Origin: CAMDHY01 sp046156265
GTDB taxonomy: Bacteria > Pseudomonadota > Alphaproteobacteria > Rhizobiales > Segnochrobactraceae
Length of the DNA: 64,000 nt
Assembly (NCBI RefSeq): GCF_046156265.1
Contig: NZ_JAWDIR010000044.1
Location: 62,001-126,000 of the forward strand
Reading direction: 5' to 3'
In this document: positions 15,835 through 25,100 of the stretch, in pieces
Numbering within the stretch: the first letter of the stretch is position 1
How the letters are laid out: each line of letters starts with the position of its first letter
Made by a program: the position numbers and the translations under genes
Notes under the pieces: model-generated
Seen by the model: the letters and a program-made list of their open reading frames with translations, nothing else
Database searches by the model: none
What the model was told of the DNA's origin: nothing

Positions 15835-18528
15835 TCAGGCGTTTGCGGCCGTCTCGACAGCGACCGTGGCAGGCGTGAGTGCCGGCGCCGCAGCGTCGAT
15901 CGCCGCCTGCTGGCGCAGGCAGCGGCGCTCCAGCAGCGCCATGCTCACCGTCGCCAGGAAGGGCAGGGACTGCACGATCAGCACGAGCGCGAACACGTAG
16001 ATCTCGCGGACTTCGTCGCTGTTGGTGAACCAGAGCAGCGCGGCGCCGGCGACGAGGAGGGAGCCGATGATCGCCTCCCACTTCGCCGGGAAGGCGCCGA
16101 CGGCGTTCTTCTTCGCGCCCTTGGCGGTGCGCAGGAAGGGCAGGGTGTCCTTGAACAGGCCGAGCGTCACGGCCCGGGCGATGGTGAGCTGCAGGCTCAT
16201 CGCCGCGATCGCCGCACCGACCGCGTAGCGCATCGGCATCCGCACCCGCAGCTTATAGAGCAGCGAGAAGTGGAGGATGTTGACGAGGAAGACGATCACC
16301 ACCGGCAGCGTCAGGACGGAGTCGGGCAGGGCGATGCCGGCGAAGGCGACGACGGGCACCCACATCAGGTTGAGGAGCGCAGCGGCGACGCCGAGGGTCT
16401 CCGCTCCGAGCCAGTTCATCCAGCCGATCAGATATTCCGCGCGCTGCGGTCCGGCGAGGCGCGAGCGGTTGGGCAGCAGGCGACGCCAGTGCTTGCGGCA
16501 GATCTGCAGCCCGCCATAGGCCCAGCGGTGGCGCTGGGTCTTGAACGACTGGTAGTCGTCGGGCAGCAGGCCGTGGCCATAGCGGCGGCGGGTGTAATGC
16601 GCCGTCCAGCCACGTTCGAGGATCGACAGCCCGAGATCGGTATCCTCGGTGATGGTGTCGCTCGACCAGCCGCCGGCCTCGTCGAGGGCGACGCGCCGGA
16701 TCAGGCACATGGTGCCGTGCACGACGATGGCATTCGACTCGTTGCGCTGCACCATGCCGATATCGAAGAAGCCGGCATATTCGGCATTCAGCACGCGGTG
16801 GAACAGGCTGCGGGCATCGTCGCGGTGGTCCTGCGGCGCCTGGATCAGCCCGACGCGCGCGTCGGCAAAGTGCGGGACGAGGTCCTTCAGCCAATCAGGC
16901 TGCACGACATAGTCGGCATCCAGCAGCGCGACGATCTCGGCGTCCTCGGCCGTCTCGTTCAGCGCCAGGCGCAGGGCGCCGGCCTTGAAGCCGTCCACCC
17001 GCTCGGCGTTGATGAACTTGAAGCGAGGACCGAGCGCGCGGCAATGCGCCTCCACCGGCAGCACCAGCGCGGGATCGGGCGTGTTGTTGACCACCACCAC
17101 GCACTCGAAGTTCGGGTAGTCGAGGGCGGCGACGGAATCGAGGGTCTGCTTCAGCATCTCCGCCGGCTCGCGGTAGGCTGGAATGTGGATCGAGACCTTC
17201 GGCAGATAGGGAGCGGCGGCCACCGAGGGGACGTCCGGCACGAGCGGCACCGTGCGCGGCTGCGGATCCGGCAGAGGCGTCGCTTCGGCCAGCAGGCGCG
17301 CCGGCTGACGGCCGAGCGCGACGGCGGCGATCTCCTCGATGCGCGCGAGCGACAACAGGGCGAGCGGCACCAGCAGGATCAGGCCGGCCACCCACATCAC
17401 GGCGCTGCCGACGACGAGATAGTGCGACAGCGGGTGGGCGATCGTGATCGCGAGCCAGGCCCCGACGCACTGCGCTGCCGAGGCCATGACCATCGCCTGC
17501 AGGAAGGTCGGTCGCTTCAGCAGGAAGACGAAGAGCGACAGCAGCGTGCCGACGAGCAGGGCAGCGCCGGCGATGCGCTCCTTGTTCGGTTCGGTGATGG
17601 TGCCGGCGAGATCGAACTTGAGATTACGCTCGGCGTCGAAGAGGCCCCAATAGGCACCGACGGAGCCTTCGTTCACCTTCCAGCGCTGATCGAAGGCCTC
17701 GATGATGTTGTAGTCGATCCCGAGATCGCGGGCGCGGCTGACGAAGGCGCGAAGAATCTCCGCCTGTGCCACCGGGCCGGGCTCGGCCGCCTTCATGTTG
17801 TATCCGCCGGACGGCCACCCGAACTCTGCGACGACGATGTGCTTGCCGGGGAAGGTGGTGCGCAGCCGGTTGTAGGCTTCGACCGCATGCTCGACGACGC
17901 TCTCGCGCGGCACGCCTTCCCAGTAGCCGAGCATGTGCGCGGCGACGAAATCGACCGCGCCGGCCATCTCCGGATTTTCGAGCCACGTCGACCAGATGTC
18001 GCCCGTGGTGATCGGCACGGGGCTCTCGCCGCGGACCTTGCGCAGAAGCTCGGCCATCTCGGCGCCGGTCTTCTCGCCACGCAGGACCGTCTCGTTGCCG
18101 ACGACGATGGCCTCGACGGTGTTGGGGAACTTGTTGGCGAGGTCGATCGCCGTCTTGATCTCGCGCGCGTTGCGCTCCTCGTCGAGGTCGATCCAGGCGC
18201 CGAGCGTTACCTTGATGCCGAATTCAGCGGCAATTTCAGGAACATGCTCGAGGCCGCCGGTGGCCGCATAGGTTCTGATGCGCTTGACGTAGGGAGCCAC
18301 CACCGCCATGTCGGCGCGGATCTGCTCCGGCGTGACGAGGTCACCGTCTTCGGGGTTCTGAGAGGCGTCGTAGGGAGAGAAGGAAACGCTCTCGAGTTTC
18401 CCGTTGACGTCCGGCGGGGTTACTTCCTCGCCATTGATGAGCCAGATCGCGCCGTGGGCCAGGACGGCCACCACCACTGCGACGAATGCAACCGGCATCG
18501 CGCGCCGCAACTTACCGACGAAGCCCAT
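15835..18528 (-). CDS. GH17–GT2 fusion, beta-glucan synthase (NdvB/NdvC-like)
   Basis: 897 residues. After an N-terminal helix (13–30), a family 17 glycosidase-like domain spans about 45–315 with both catalytic acids, Glu146 in VVGNE and Glu235 in VAEFGWPS. Helices at about 320–400 lead to a processive GT2 domain with DAD at 537–539, TED at 627–629 and QRHRW at 665–669, followed by C-terminal helices and a short tail. This layout is that of enzymes making beta-1,3/1,6-glucans in rhizobia: the GT2 part polymerises glucose from UDP-glucose, and the GH17 part may cleave, branch or cyclise the product outside. GalU (UDP-glucose supply) is encoded 850 bp away on the same strand. Confidence 0.9.
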   Translation of the reverse strand: MGFVGKLRRAMPVAFVAVVVAVLAHGAIWLINGEEVTPPDVNGKLESVSFSPYDASQNPEDGDLVTPEQIRADMAVVAPYVKRIRTYAATGGLEHVPEIAAEFGIKVTLGAWIDLDEERNAREIKTAIDLANKFPNTVEAIVVGNETVLRGEKTGAEMAELLRKVRGESPVPITTGDIWSTWLENPEMAGAVDFVAAHMLGYWEGVPRESVVEHAVEAYNRLRTTFPGKHIVVAEFGWPSGGYNMKAAEPGPVAQAEILRAFVSRARDLGIDYNIIEAFDQRWKVNEGSVGAYWGLFDAERNLKFDLAGTITEPNKERIAGAALLVGTLLSLFVFLLKRPTFLQAMVMASAAQCVGAWLAITIAHPLSHYLVVGSAVMWVAGLILLVPLALLSLARIEEIAAVALGRQPARLLAEATPLPDPQPRTVPLVPDVPSVAAAPYLPKVSIHIPAYREPAEMLKQTLDSVAALDYPNFECVVVVNNTPDPALVLPVEAHCRALGPRFKFINAERVDGFKAGALRLALNETAEDAEIVALLDADYVVQPDWLKDLVPHFADARVGLIQAPQDHRDDARSLFHRVLNAEYAGFFDIGMVQRNESNAIVVHGTMCLIRRVALDEAGGWSSDTITEDTDLGLSILERGWTAHYTRRRYGHGLLPDDYQSFKTQRHRWAYGGLQICRKHWRRLLPNRSRLAGPQRAEYLIGWMNWLGAETLGVAAALLNLMWVPVVAFAGIALPDSVLTLPVVIVFLVNILHFSLLYKLRVRMPMRYAVGAAIAAMSLQLTIARAVTLGLFKDTLPFLRTAKGAKKNAVGAFPAKWEAIIGSLLVAGAALLWFTNSDEVREIYVFALVLIVQSLPFLATVSMALLERRCLRQQAAIDAAAPALTPATVAVETAANA

Positions 18529-18782
18529 GGATCCACCGCTCCTCGAGAGCTCGAGGCTGAGAGAACGAATTCGCGCGGCTTCGGTTCCTGCCGCTGCCGC
18601 TGCGGCCCGGAGAGGGATGCCGCAGCGAAGGAGGCAGAAAGAGCCTGAAGATATTGGAGTTTTTCGGGCGCCAGCCGCGTTTCCGGTGCCGCCTCGTGAG
18701 AAACGGCCCGGTGCCCCGCTGCAGGCCCTCGCCTAATCTCGTATCACGAATGCTGCGATGCGAGAGGAGCCGTCGATCCGCG

Positions 18783-19277
18783 TCACTGCGCCGCGGGCTG
18801 CTCGCCGGCCGGCTGCGCCTCCGGCGCCGGCTGTGCGTCGCTCGGCGCCTGCGCTTCGCCACCTTCGGCCGACGGTGCGGCGGCCGGTTGCAGGGAGGCT
18901 GGATCGACGGCCGGGTTGGCCCAGCAGGCGTTGGCGCGGGTTGGCAGGCCGGGATCGCCCTGCTCGGGGCTGACACCCACTTTCACGAGGCAGCGGAAGG
19001 CCGCGGGAATGTGCTCGGACGGGCAATCGAAGCGATCGTAGAGGTCGATGAAGTCCGTCGCCGTGCGGATGTCGTCCCGCCACAGCAGGCTCAGAATGCG
19101 CTCGCCCGCCCATGTGCATTCGGGGCTGTCGGGTCCGGGGAACTCGTCGTCCTGGGCGAAGGCCGGCCCGCCGAGCGCGGAGACGGAGAGGAACGCCGCA
19201 GCCGTCAGTGCGACGGTGAGAGGGGCGCGGCTGGCGAGCCCGAGTGCGTATCGGGGCAGGGGCGACGATCGCGACAT
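18783..19277 (-). CDS. Small secreted four-cysteine protein, possibly glucan-biosynthesis accessory
   Basis: 164 residues. Residues 1–41 are a signal peptide with a hydrophobic core and an A-F-A cleavage motif. The mature part has four cysteines (54, 85, 96, 118), a pattern CTWAGERILSLLWRDD then DLYDRFDCP, and a Pro/Ala/Glu-rich tail (from about 124). The start at 19277 was chosen because it begins the signal peptide. I recall small exported proteins of this look annotated near beta-1,3/1,6-glucan synthesis in rhizobia, and it lies just upstream of the GH17–GT2 gene on the same strand, so a periplasmic helper is a fair guess but not shown. The 254-bp gap to the glucan synthase holds no gene. 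Confidence 0.75.
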   Translation of the reverse strand: MSRSSPLPRYALGLASRAPLTVALTAAAFLSVSALGGPAFAQDDEFPGPDSPECTWAGERILSLLWRDDIRTATDFIDLYDRFDCPSEHIPAAFRCLVKVGVSPEQGDPGLPTRANACWANPAVDPASLQPAAAPSAEGGEAQAPSDAQPAPEAQPAGEQPAAQ

Positions 19278-19377
19278 TTGGGACTTCCGGTGCAGGCAGG
19301 GGTCCAGGAGTTCGGTCCGGCGCGGCGGAGGATGGCGGAAGCGCTGCGGGCTGTCCACCGCCCCCGCCGCGGGTGCA

Positions 19378-20259
19378 TCAGAGGGCTGCGAGGTATTCCC
19401 CGGCGGTGGCGCGGAACTCCGCGCCGAGCTCCGGATGGGTCGCGGCATAGGCGAGATTGGCCATCAGGAAGCCGATCTTCGAGCCGCAGTCGTAGGTGCG
19501 GCCTTCGAACTCCAGCGCCGTCAGGGGTTGTGTCTTCATCAGCTGCAGCATCGCGTCGGTCAGCTGGATCTCGCCACCCGCTCCGGCTTCCTGCGTCTCG
19601 AGGAGGTCGAAGATCTCGGGCTGCAGCAGGTAGCGGCCGGTAATGATGAGATTGGAGGGGGAGGTGCCGCGCGGCGGCTTCTCCACCATTCCCGTTACGT
19701 CATAGACCCGGTCGCCGCCGGCACCGATCTTGACGACGCCGTACTGGTGCGTCTGGTCCTCCGGGACGGGCTCGACGGCGATGACATTACCGCCACGCTC
19801 GGCATAGACGTCCATCATCTGCGAGAGGCAGCCGCGGTCCGCCTTGATGAGGACGTCGGGCAGCAGCAGCGCGAACGGTTCCCGGCCGATGATCTCGCGC
19901 GCGCACCAAACCGCGTGCCCAAGGCCGAGCGGGGCCTGCTGCCGGGTGAAGCTCGTCTGACCCGCCAATGGCCGGGCCGCTTCGAGGATCGCCAGGGCGT
20001 CGCGCTTGTTGCGCTCGCGCAGGGTATCCTCAAGCTCGTAGGCGATGTCGAAGTGGTCCTCGATCACCGCCTTGTTGCGGCCGGTGACGAAGACGATGTG
20101 CTCGATGCCAGCCGCGCGGGCCTCGTCGAAGACGTACTGGATGACCGGACGGTCGACGACCGTCAGCATCTCCTTCGGCATCGACTTCGTCGCGGGGAGG
20201 AAACGCGTCCCGAGGCCCGCCACCGGTACCACAGCTTTCCTGATCGGTGCCTTGTTCAC
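19378..20259 (-). CDS. galU: UTP–glucose-1-phosphate uridylyltransferase
   Basis: 293 residues, close to the usual length. It joins UTP and glucose-1-phosphate to give UDP-glucose, the donor for glucans and other surface sugars. The nucleotide motif VVPVAGLGTRFLPATKSMPK at the N-terminus, MLTVVDRPVIQY, and later GMVEKPP and ITGRYLL are diagnostic. I chose a GTG at 20259: the frame is open to 20472, but a GGGGAGG ribosome site sits directly before the GTG and the family N-terminus begins there. It provides substrate for the GH17–GT2 enzyme on the same strand and probably for other local transferases. Confidence 0.96.
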   Translation of the reverse strand: MNKAPIRKAVVPVAGLGTRFLPATKSMPKEMLTVVDRPVIQYVFDEARAAGIEHIVFVTGRNKAVIEDHFDIAYELEDTLRERNKRDALAILEAARPLAGQTSFTRQQAPLGLGHAVWCAREIIGREPFALLLPDVLIKADRGCLSQMMDVYAERGGNVIAVEPVPEDQTHQYGVVKIGAGGDRVYDVTGMVEKPPRGTSPSNLIITGRYLLQPEIFDLLETQEAGAGGEIQLTDAMLQLMKTQPLTALEFEGRTYDCGSKIGFLMANLAYAATHPELGAEFRATAGEYLAAL

Positions 20260-20428
20260 TCCCAGCCTCCCCTGCCGCTCTTTTCGGGTGCGATCAGCCC
20301 GTCGCACACCGTCAGCACTATCGACACCTCTGCGGCCCCCGCAAGGCCACGCCAGGAGCCAACGCTGCCGGACGGGGAGGAGTTGCCGACGTGGTGGAGA
20401 CTTCGTTGCCGCGGCGCCCGGGCACCCG

Positions 20429-21292
20429 TCACGACGTCTCCAGAATGCGCCGGCGCGCGAAGCGCTCCGCAACCAGTCCGATGAACAGGGTCGTCACGGA
20501 GAAGCCGACGAAGTAGTAGGGATCATAGAAGGGGTATTCGTAGATGTCGTAATACCCGTTCCGGGACGCTACCACGGCATGCGCCAGCGGGTTCCAGTAG
20601 AGAATGTCCTGAACATAGCTCGGGAACGTATGCAGCGGGTGCAGCACGCCGGAGATCAGGAACAGCGGCATCATCAGGATGGCGAAGAACTTGTCCCACG
20701 GAGGGAAATACGAGCAGATCGCCGTGTTGATGAGGCCGCTGCCGAGCCCCAGCAGCGCACAAATCACCAGCGGGAAGAAGGTCGCACCCCAATCGTGCGG
20801 CAGCCCATAGCCATTGACGAGATAGTACCCGACAAAAAATACCAAATAGATGACGATATAGAGGAGCAGCTGGATGATGGCGGCGGCGATGAACGGGTCG
20901 ATCGGGCGCACGATCGGGATGTACAGGCACTTCTTGTAGCGCTTGATCGAGGATCGGACTTCCTTGGCGACGCGGCGATAGGAGTTGAACGGGATGACGC
21001 CGGTGGCGAAGAAGAGGATGAAGCTGGTGCCGATCTTCGCCTGCTTGTCGATGAACGAAACGGCGAAGGAGACCGACAGCACGAAGAAGAACGGTTCGGC
21101 GAGCGCCATGAACGCGCCGAGCTTGTGGCCAAGGATCTTCGTGCGGAAATCGCGCAGCGTCAGCGCCCAGATGACACGGAACTGCGTCGCCAGCGCCGCG
21201 CCGATGCCCTCGTTGCCGCGATAGCCGGGGATCGGAAGCGTTTCGGGTGGTGTCGTCGTCTGGATCGGGGGTGCGGCGGAAACGAGGCTCAT
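20429..21292 (-). CDS. ABC-2 type transporter permease (polysaccharide/O-antigen export, KpsM/Wzm-like)
   Basis: 287 residues. Residues 30–50 (LATQFRVIWALTLRDFRTKI) form the amphipathic entry helix of polysaccharide ABC-2 permeases. About six membrane helices follow, with a typical WNPLAHAVVASRNGYY stretch before the last helix. These proteins pair with a KpsT/Wzt-like ATPase to carry lipid-linked polysaccharide across the inner membrane. No such ATPase gene is present in this window, which is unusual because the two are normally adjacent. The ATG at 21292 overlaps the upstream sulfotransferase stop by 4 bp, so the two are probably translated together. Confidence 0.9.
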   Translation of the reverse strand: MSLVSAAPPIQTTTPPETLPIPGYRGNEGIGAALATQFRVIWALTLRDFRTKILGHKLGAFMALAEPFFFVLSVSFAVSFIDKQAKIGTSFILFFATGVIPFNSYRRVAKEVRSSIKRYKKCLYIPIVRPIDPFIAAAIIQLLLYIVIYLVFFVGYYLVNGYGLPHDWGATFFPLVICALLGLGSGLINTAICSYFPPWDKFFAILMMPLFLISGVLHPLHTFPSYVQDILYWNPLAHAVVASRNGYYDIYEYPFYDPYYFVGFSVTTLFIGLVAERFARRRILETS

Positions 21293-22104
21293 GGCCGCTC
21301 CCCCTGATGCGGGTCGACAGATGACGGCAGCGACGCCGGCTGCCGCCGCGTCGCATCGAACCATCGCGCCGCCGCATAGAGTGCGATGTCGGCGGCATTG
21401 TGGGCGAGGATCGCATCGAGTGCCGCGTCATCGAGAGGCGGGCGGCGACCTTGACGCGCGGCGGAGACATTGGCGCGGGGCCGGAGGCGGTCGACGAGGT
21501 TGGGGCGCCGGCCCATCATGTCGTCGAGAGCGGGCAGGAACGTCTCGTCCAGGGTATCGGTGGTGCCGACGGCGGCGAAGCGCGGCAGATTGGCGATGGC
21601 CGTCGCGCGCGCCTTCTCGCCGAGCTGCGAGCGCCTGCGGCGGGTGACGCCGGCGAGCTTCCGCGTCATGTAGTTGCGCGTGTAGACGGTCAACCGCGGA
21701 TCCTCGCTCGTGGCGAACGCCAGGAGGTCATTCTCGGCGCAGAAGCGGACACGGAATCCGTGATCGTCGCCCGCCTCGTCGCCCATTGCCCCGAAGGCCC
21801 CAGCTTCCCGACGAAAGTGGTGATACTGCGACAGCATCCGGTCGACTGGGTCGCGAAGAACGGTCACCCAGGCCCAATCGGCGAAATGCGTCTCGAGCAG
21901 CGGCAGGCTGAGGTGGCCCACCACCGCCTTCCGATCTGCAAGCGCCGCCGGGTTCTCCCGCAGCGACGCATCGAAGGCGTGGACGTCCTTGACGTGCAGG
22001 ACAGCGCTCGCGCCGAGGCGCGACCGCAGCCGTTCGATCACCGTGGTGCCGCCGCACTTGAAGAGGTGGAGGAAGACGATCCGGCGGCCGGGCTGGGGAG
22101 GCAT
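21289..22104 (-). CDS. Sulfotransferase family protein
   Basis: 271 residues. The N-terminal IVFLHLFKCGGTTVIERL matches the 5'-phosphosulfate loop of Golgi-type/family 2 sulfotransferases, and WVTVLRDPVDRMLSQYHHFR is the 3'-phosphate motif (R-D-P-x-x-R). PAPS-dependent sulfation of a carbohydrate is the likely role. It is coupled to the polysaccharide export permease by a 4-bp overlap and preceded 10 bp upstream by a large GT2 gene, which suggests that the exported glycan carries a sulfate. PAPS synthesis genes are not in the window. Confidence 0.88.
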   Translation of the reverse strand: MPPQPGRRIVFLHLFKCGGTTVIERLRSRLGASAVLHVKDVHAFDASLRENPAALADRKAVVGHLSLPLLETHFADWAWVTVLRDPVDRMLSQYHHFRREAGAFGAMGDEAGDDHGFRVRFCAENDLLAFATSEDPRLTVYTRNYMTRKLAGVTRRRRSQLGEKARATAIANLPRFAAVGTTDTLDETFLPALDDMMGRRPNLVDRLRPRANVSAARQGRRPPLDDAALDAILAHNAADIALYAAARWFDATRRQPASLPSSVDPHQGERP

Positions 22105-22114
22105 GCCGGGCCGC

Positions 22115-25100
22115 TCACGTCGCCGGCATGAAGTCGGGTCGGTTGAGATCGAAGTTCGACGAATAGAACGGGTCGGTCATCAACGTCACGCCCCAGGCGG
22201 CCCGCATGTAGGCGACCTCCATCTCGTAGCGGGTGCGCTTTTCCGGCGCCATGTCGAGGCCGCGTGAGGCCGATTCGTAGTGGATCAGCCGAGCGAAGGG
22301 GGTCCAGAGGATGCGGTAGCCCTTCTGGCGGATCTTCAGGCAGAGGTCGATGTCGTTGTAGGCGACCGTCAGGTTGGTCTCGTCGAGGCCGCCGGCCTCC
22401 TCGTAGACCGCCTTGCGCATCACCATCACCGCGCCGGTGACGGCGGAGAAGTCGTGCACGACCGACAGCCGTCCGAAGTAGCCGGTGGAATCGCGCGGGA
22501 ACAGGTGATGGACGTGGCCGGCGACGCCGCTGATGCCGAGGCCGACGCCGGCGTGCTGGATGCGACCGTCGGGGTAGAAGAGCTTCGCACCGACGCAGCC
22601 GATGTCCGGCCGCAGGGCGTGGCTCACCATTTCCGTCAGCCAGTCGGCGTGGGTGATCTTGACGTCATTGTTGAGGAGCCCGATCAGCGGGCTCTCCGCC
22701 AGGGCGACGGCGCGGTTGTTGAGGCGCGAGTAGTTGAACGGCGATTCGTCGCGCACCACCGTGACGTTGTCGCGTTCCCCGGCCGCCGACAGCAGCCCCA
22801 GCGCCTCGGTGTCGACGGTGCCGTTGTCGATCAGCACCAGGCTGAAGTTGGGATAGTCGGTGAGCTCGAACAGTGAGGTCAGGAACGGCCGCAGCAGGTC
22901 GGGCCGGTCGCGCGTCGGCACGATCAGCGTCACGGCCGGGGCGGGGGCGGCAACCGCGCGCCGGACCCGGTAGGAGGGGAACTCCGGCACGGCGAGCACC
23001 GAGCCCTGGATACCCGCCCGCTGCAGGTGCTCCTCGAGGGCGACGCGGCCGGCGCCGAAGGCTTCGCTCGCCGTCGAGCCCGGGGTCTCCGGACGCTGGC
23101 CGGCGTAGCGGTGGCACAGCACTTTTGGCAGGTGGACGATCGAGGCCGGGTCGACGCGCTCGATGATGCGCAACAAGAGGTCGAACTCCTGCGCCGCTTC
23201 GACGGCACGGCGGAAGCCTCCCGCCGCCCGCACCGTCGCGATGTTGAGCAGGGTCGGGCGCCCGAGATAGTTCCAGGAGCGGAACAGGTCCTCGCTCCAG
23301 GCCGGCTTGAAGTGCGGGTCGCTGCGGCCGCCGTCCTCGTCGAGGGTGTCCTCGTCGGCGTAGATCACCTCGGCATCCGGCCGGGTATCGAGCGCCAGCG
23401 CGAGCTCGGCGAGCGCATGGGGCCGCAGTCGCTCCGTTTCGCCGATGACCGCCACATGCGTGCCGGTGGCGGCGGCGAGCGCCGCGTTCGCGGCTGCCGA
23501 GACGCCCGATCCGGCGGCGACGCGGCGAACCAGGATGCGGCGATCGCGGGCGCTCCAAGTGTCGCACAGCTCCGCCACGTCCGGGTCGATGTCGCGATCA
23601 AGCGCGATCGACAGCTCCCAGTCGGGCCAGATCTGCTCGGTGACCGTGGTGATCGCCGCCTCGACCAGCGGCAGGCGGCCCGTCGACAGCGGCATCAGCA
23701 GCGAGAACCGGGGCCGCGCCGTCAGCGCCGCGGCCCGCTCGGTGACGCCCGCGCGGTGGCGGTGCTCGTCATAGTCGAAGCTCGCCTGCCAGAGATTGTA
23801 GCGGATGTCGCGGTTGCTCGAGGCCCAGTAGAGGCTCGAGGCGCTGGAGAAGTTCTCCACCCGCTTCGGCTGCATGATCGACATCGCCGCGTCGCGCACG
23901 AAGCGACGGAACCGGACGGGGTCGGCGCGGAAGTGCTTGATGGCCGAGCCGAGCGCCCGCCGTGCCACCTTCCAGAACGGGATCTTGCGCACCGCGAAGG
24001 TGTCGACGACGAAGCCGGTCGGGTGATCGCACGGCTCGAAGCGCAGGGCCTGCAGCGGCTTCGGCACGCGACAGAAGGCCGAGAACATCGGCGGATGCTC
24101 GCGGGCGAGGCGGATGGGCAGTCCTTCCGGTCCGTCGCCGAAGTCGAAGCGGACGCGCGGGCGCACCATCGGGTCGGTCTGGATACGGGCCTCGACGCGA
24201 TACCAGCCGGGCACGAGCGGGGCGTTGAACCGCAGCTGAAACCACGCGCGGTGCGACAGGGCCCGGAAGCCGGAGCCGACGGGTTCGATGTCGTGGCTCT
24301 CCTCCAGCGTCGCCTGCACGGCCCACGGGGGGCGTCGTGCCGCCTCCTGGGCCTTCTGATCGACGATGAGGATGCCGGACCGCGTCCGGCGGCGGTGCAC
24401 CGCCCCCCAGGGCTTCCCGGCCGGCGTCGTCTCCAGCCGGTTGATGGTCATGCCGTCGGTCTCGCCGGTCGCCCAGATGCGCAGGCGCACGACGCGCGTC
24501 GGCAGGTAGACCCAGGTGGTGTGAAGGCCGTCGGGGCTGCGGTCGAGCTTCACCCGCGTCCAGTTGTAGACGCCACCGACGAAGCCGAACGACAGTGTCA
24601 CCTCGGCGCCCGCGTCGTTCTCGGCGCGCAGCACGATGCCGTGCCAGCCCCGGCGCATCGACTGGGCGAGCCGGATCGTCACGGCCGGCGCAGCCCCGGT
24701 CATGCGCAGGACCGAGCCCTCCCACTCGCAGTCCTGGCTCGCGACGATCTCGCCGGGCACCGGTCGGATCGCGCGGGCGACCCGCGGTGAGATCGTCCGG
24801 GTCGTCACCGGCCGCGTCGGATCTGCGAGGATCTCCATGCCGGAATCGAGCCGCAGCCGCTGTCCGAGCGCGCTCGTCGCCTCGATCGCCTCGAAGCGGA
24901 CGTCGGTGATGCGGAAGGTTACGGCCGCTTCGCAGGGATCGATGCGAATGCGGCGGAAGCGCTTGGGCGAGCGGAACACCGCCCGCCGGGTGCCGTCGCT
25001 ACCTGTCCGCAGCACCGTCCCGCTGTGCTCGCCGAAGCCCTTGCCGAGATCGACGAAGACGCGCGAAAGCGAATCGACGTCGGTCTCCACATCGAGCTCG

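Noticed and set aside
16270..18648. A 792-residue open frame on the plus strand opposite the glucan synthase gene, and many similar long antisense frames
   Set aside because: High GC in third positions keeps opposite frames open. Their products are Arg/Gly/Ala/Pro/Asp-rich without motifs, and the other strand encodes a protein with complete catalytic motifs.
21289..22104. Sulfotransferase as a nodulation-factor sulfotransferase (NodH)
   Set aside because: The P-loop-like motif is of the family 2/Golgi type, and the gene is coupled to polysaccharide export genes, not to nod genes.
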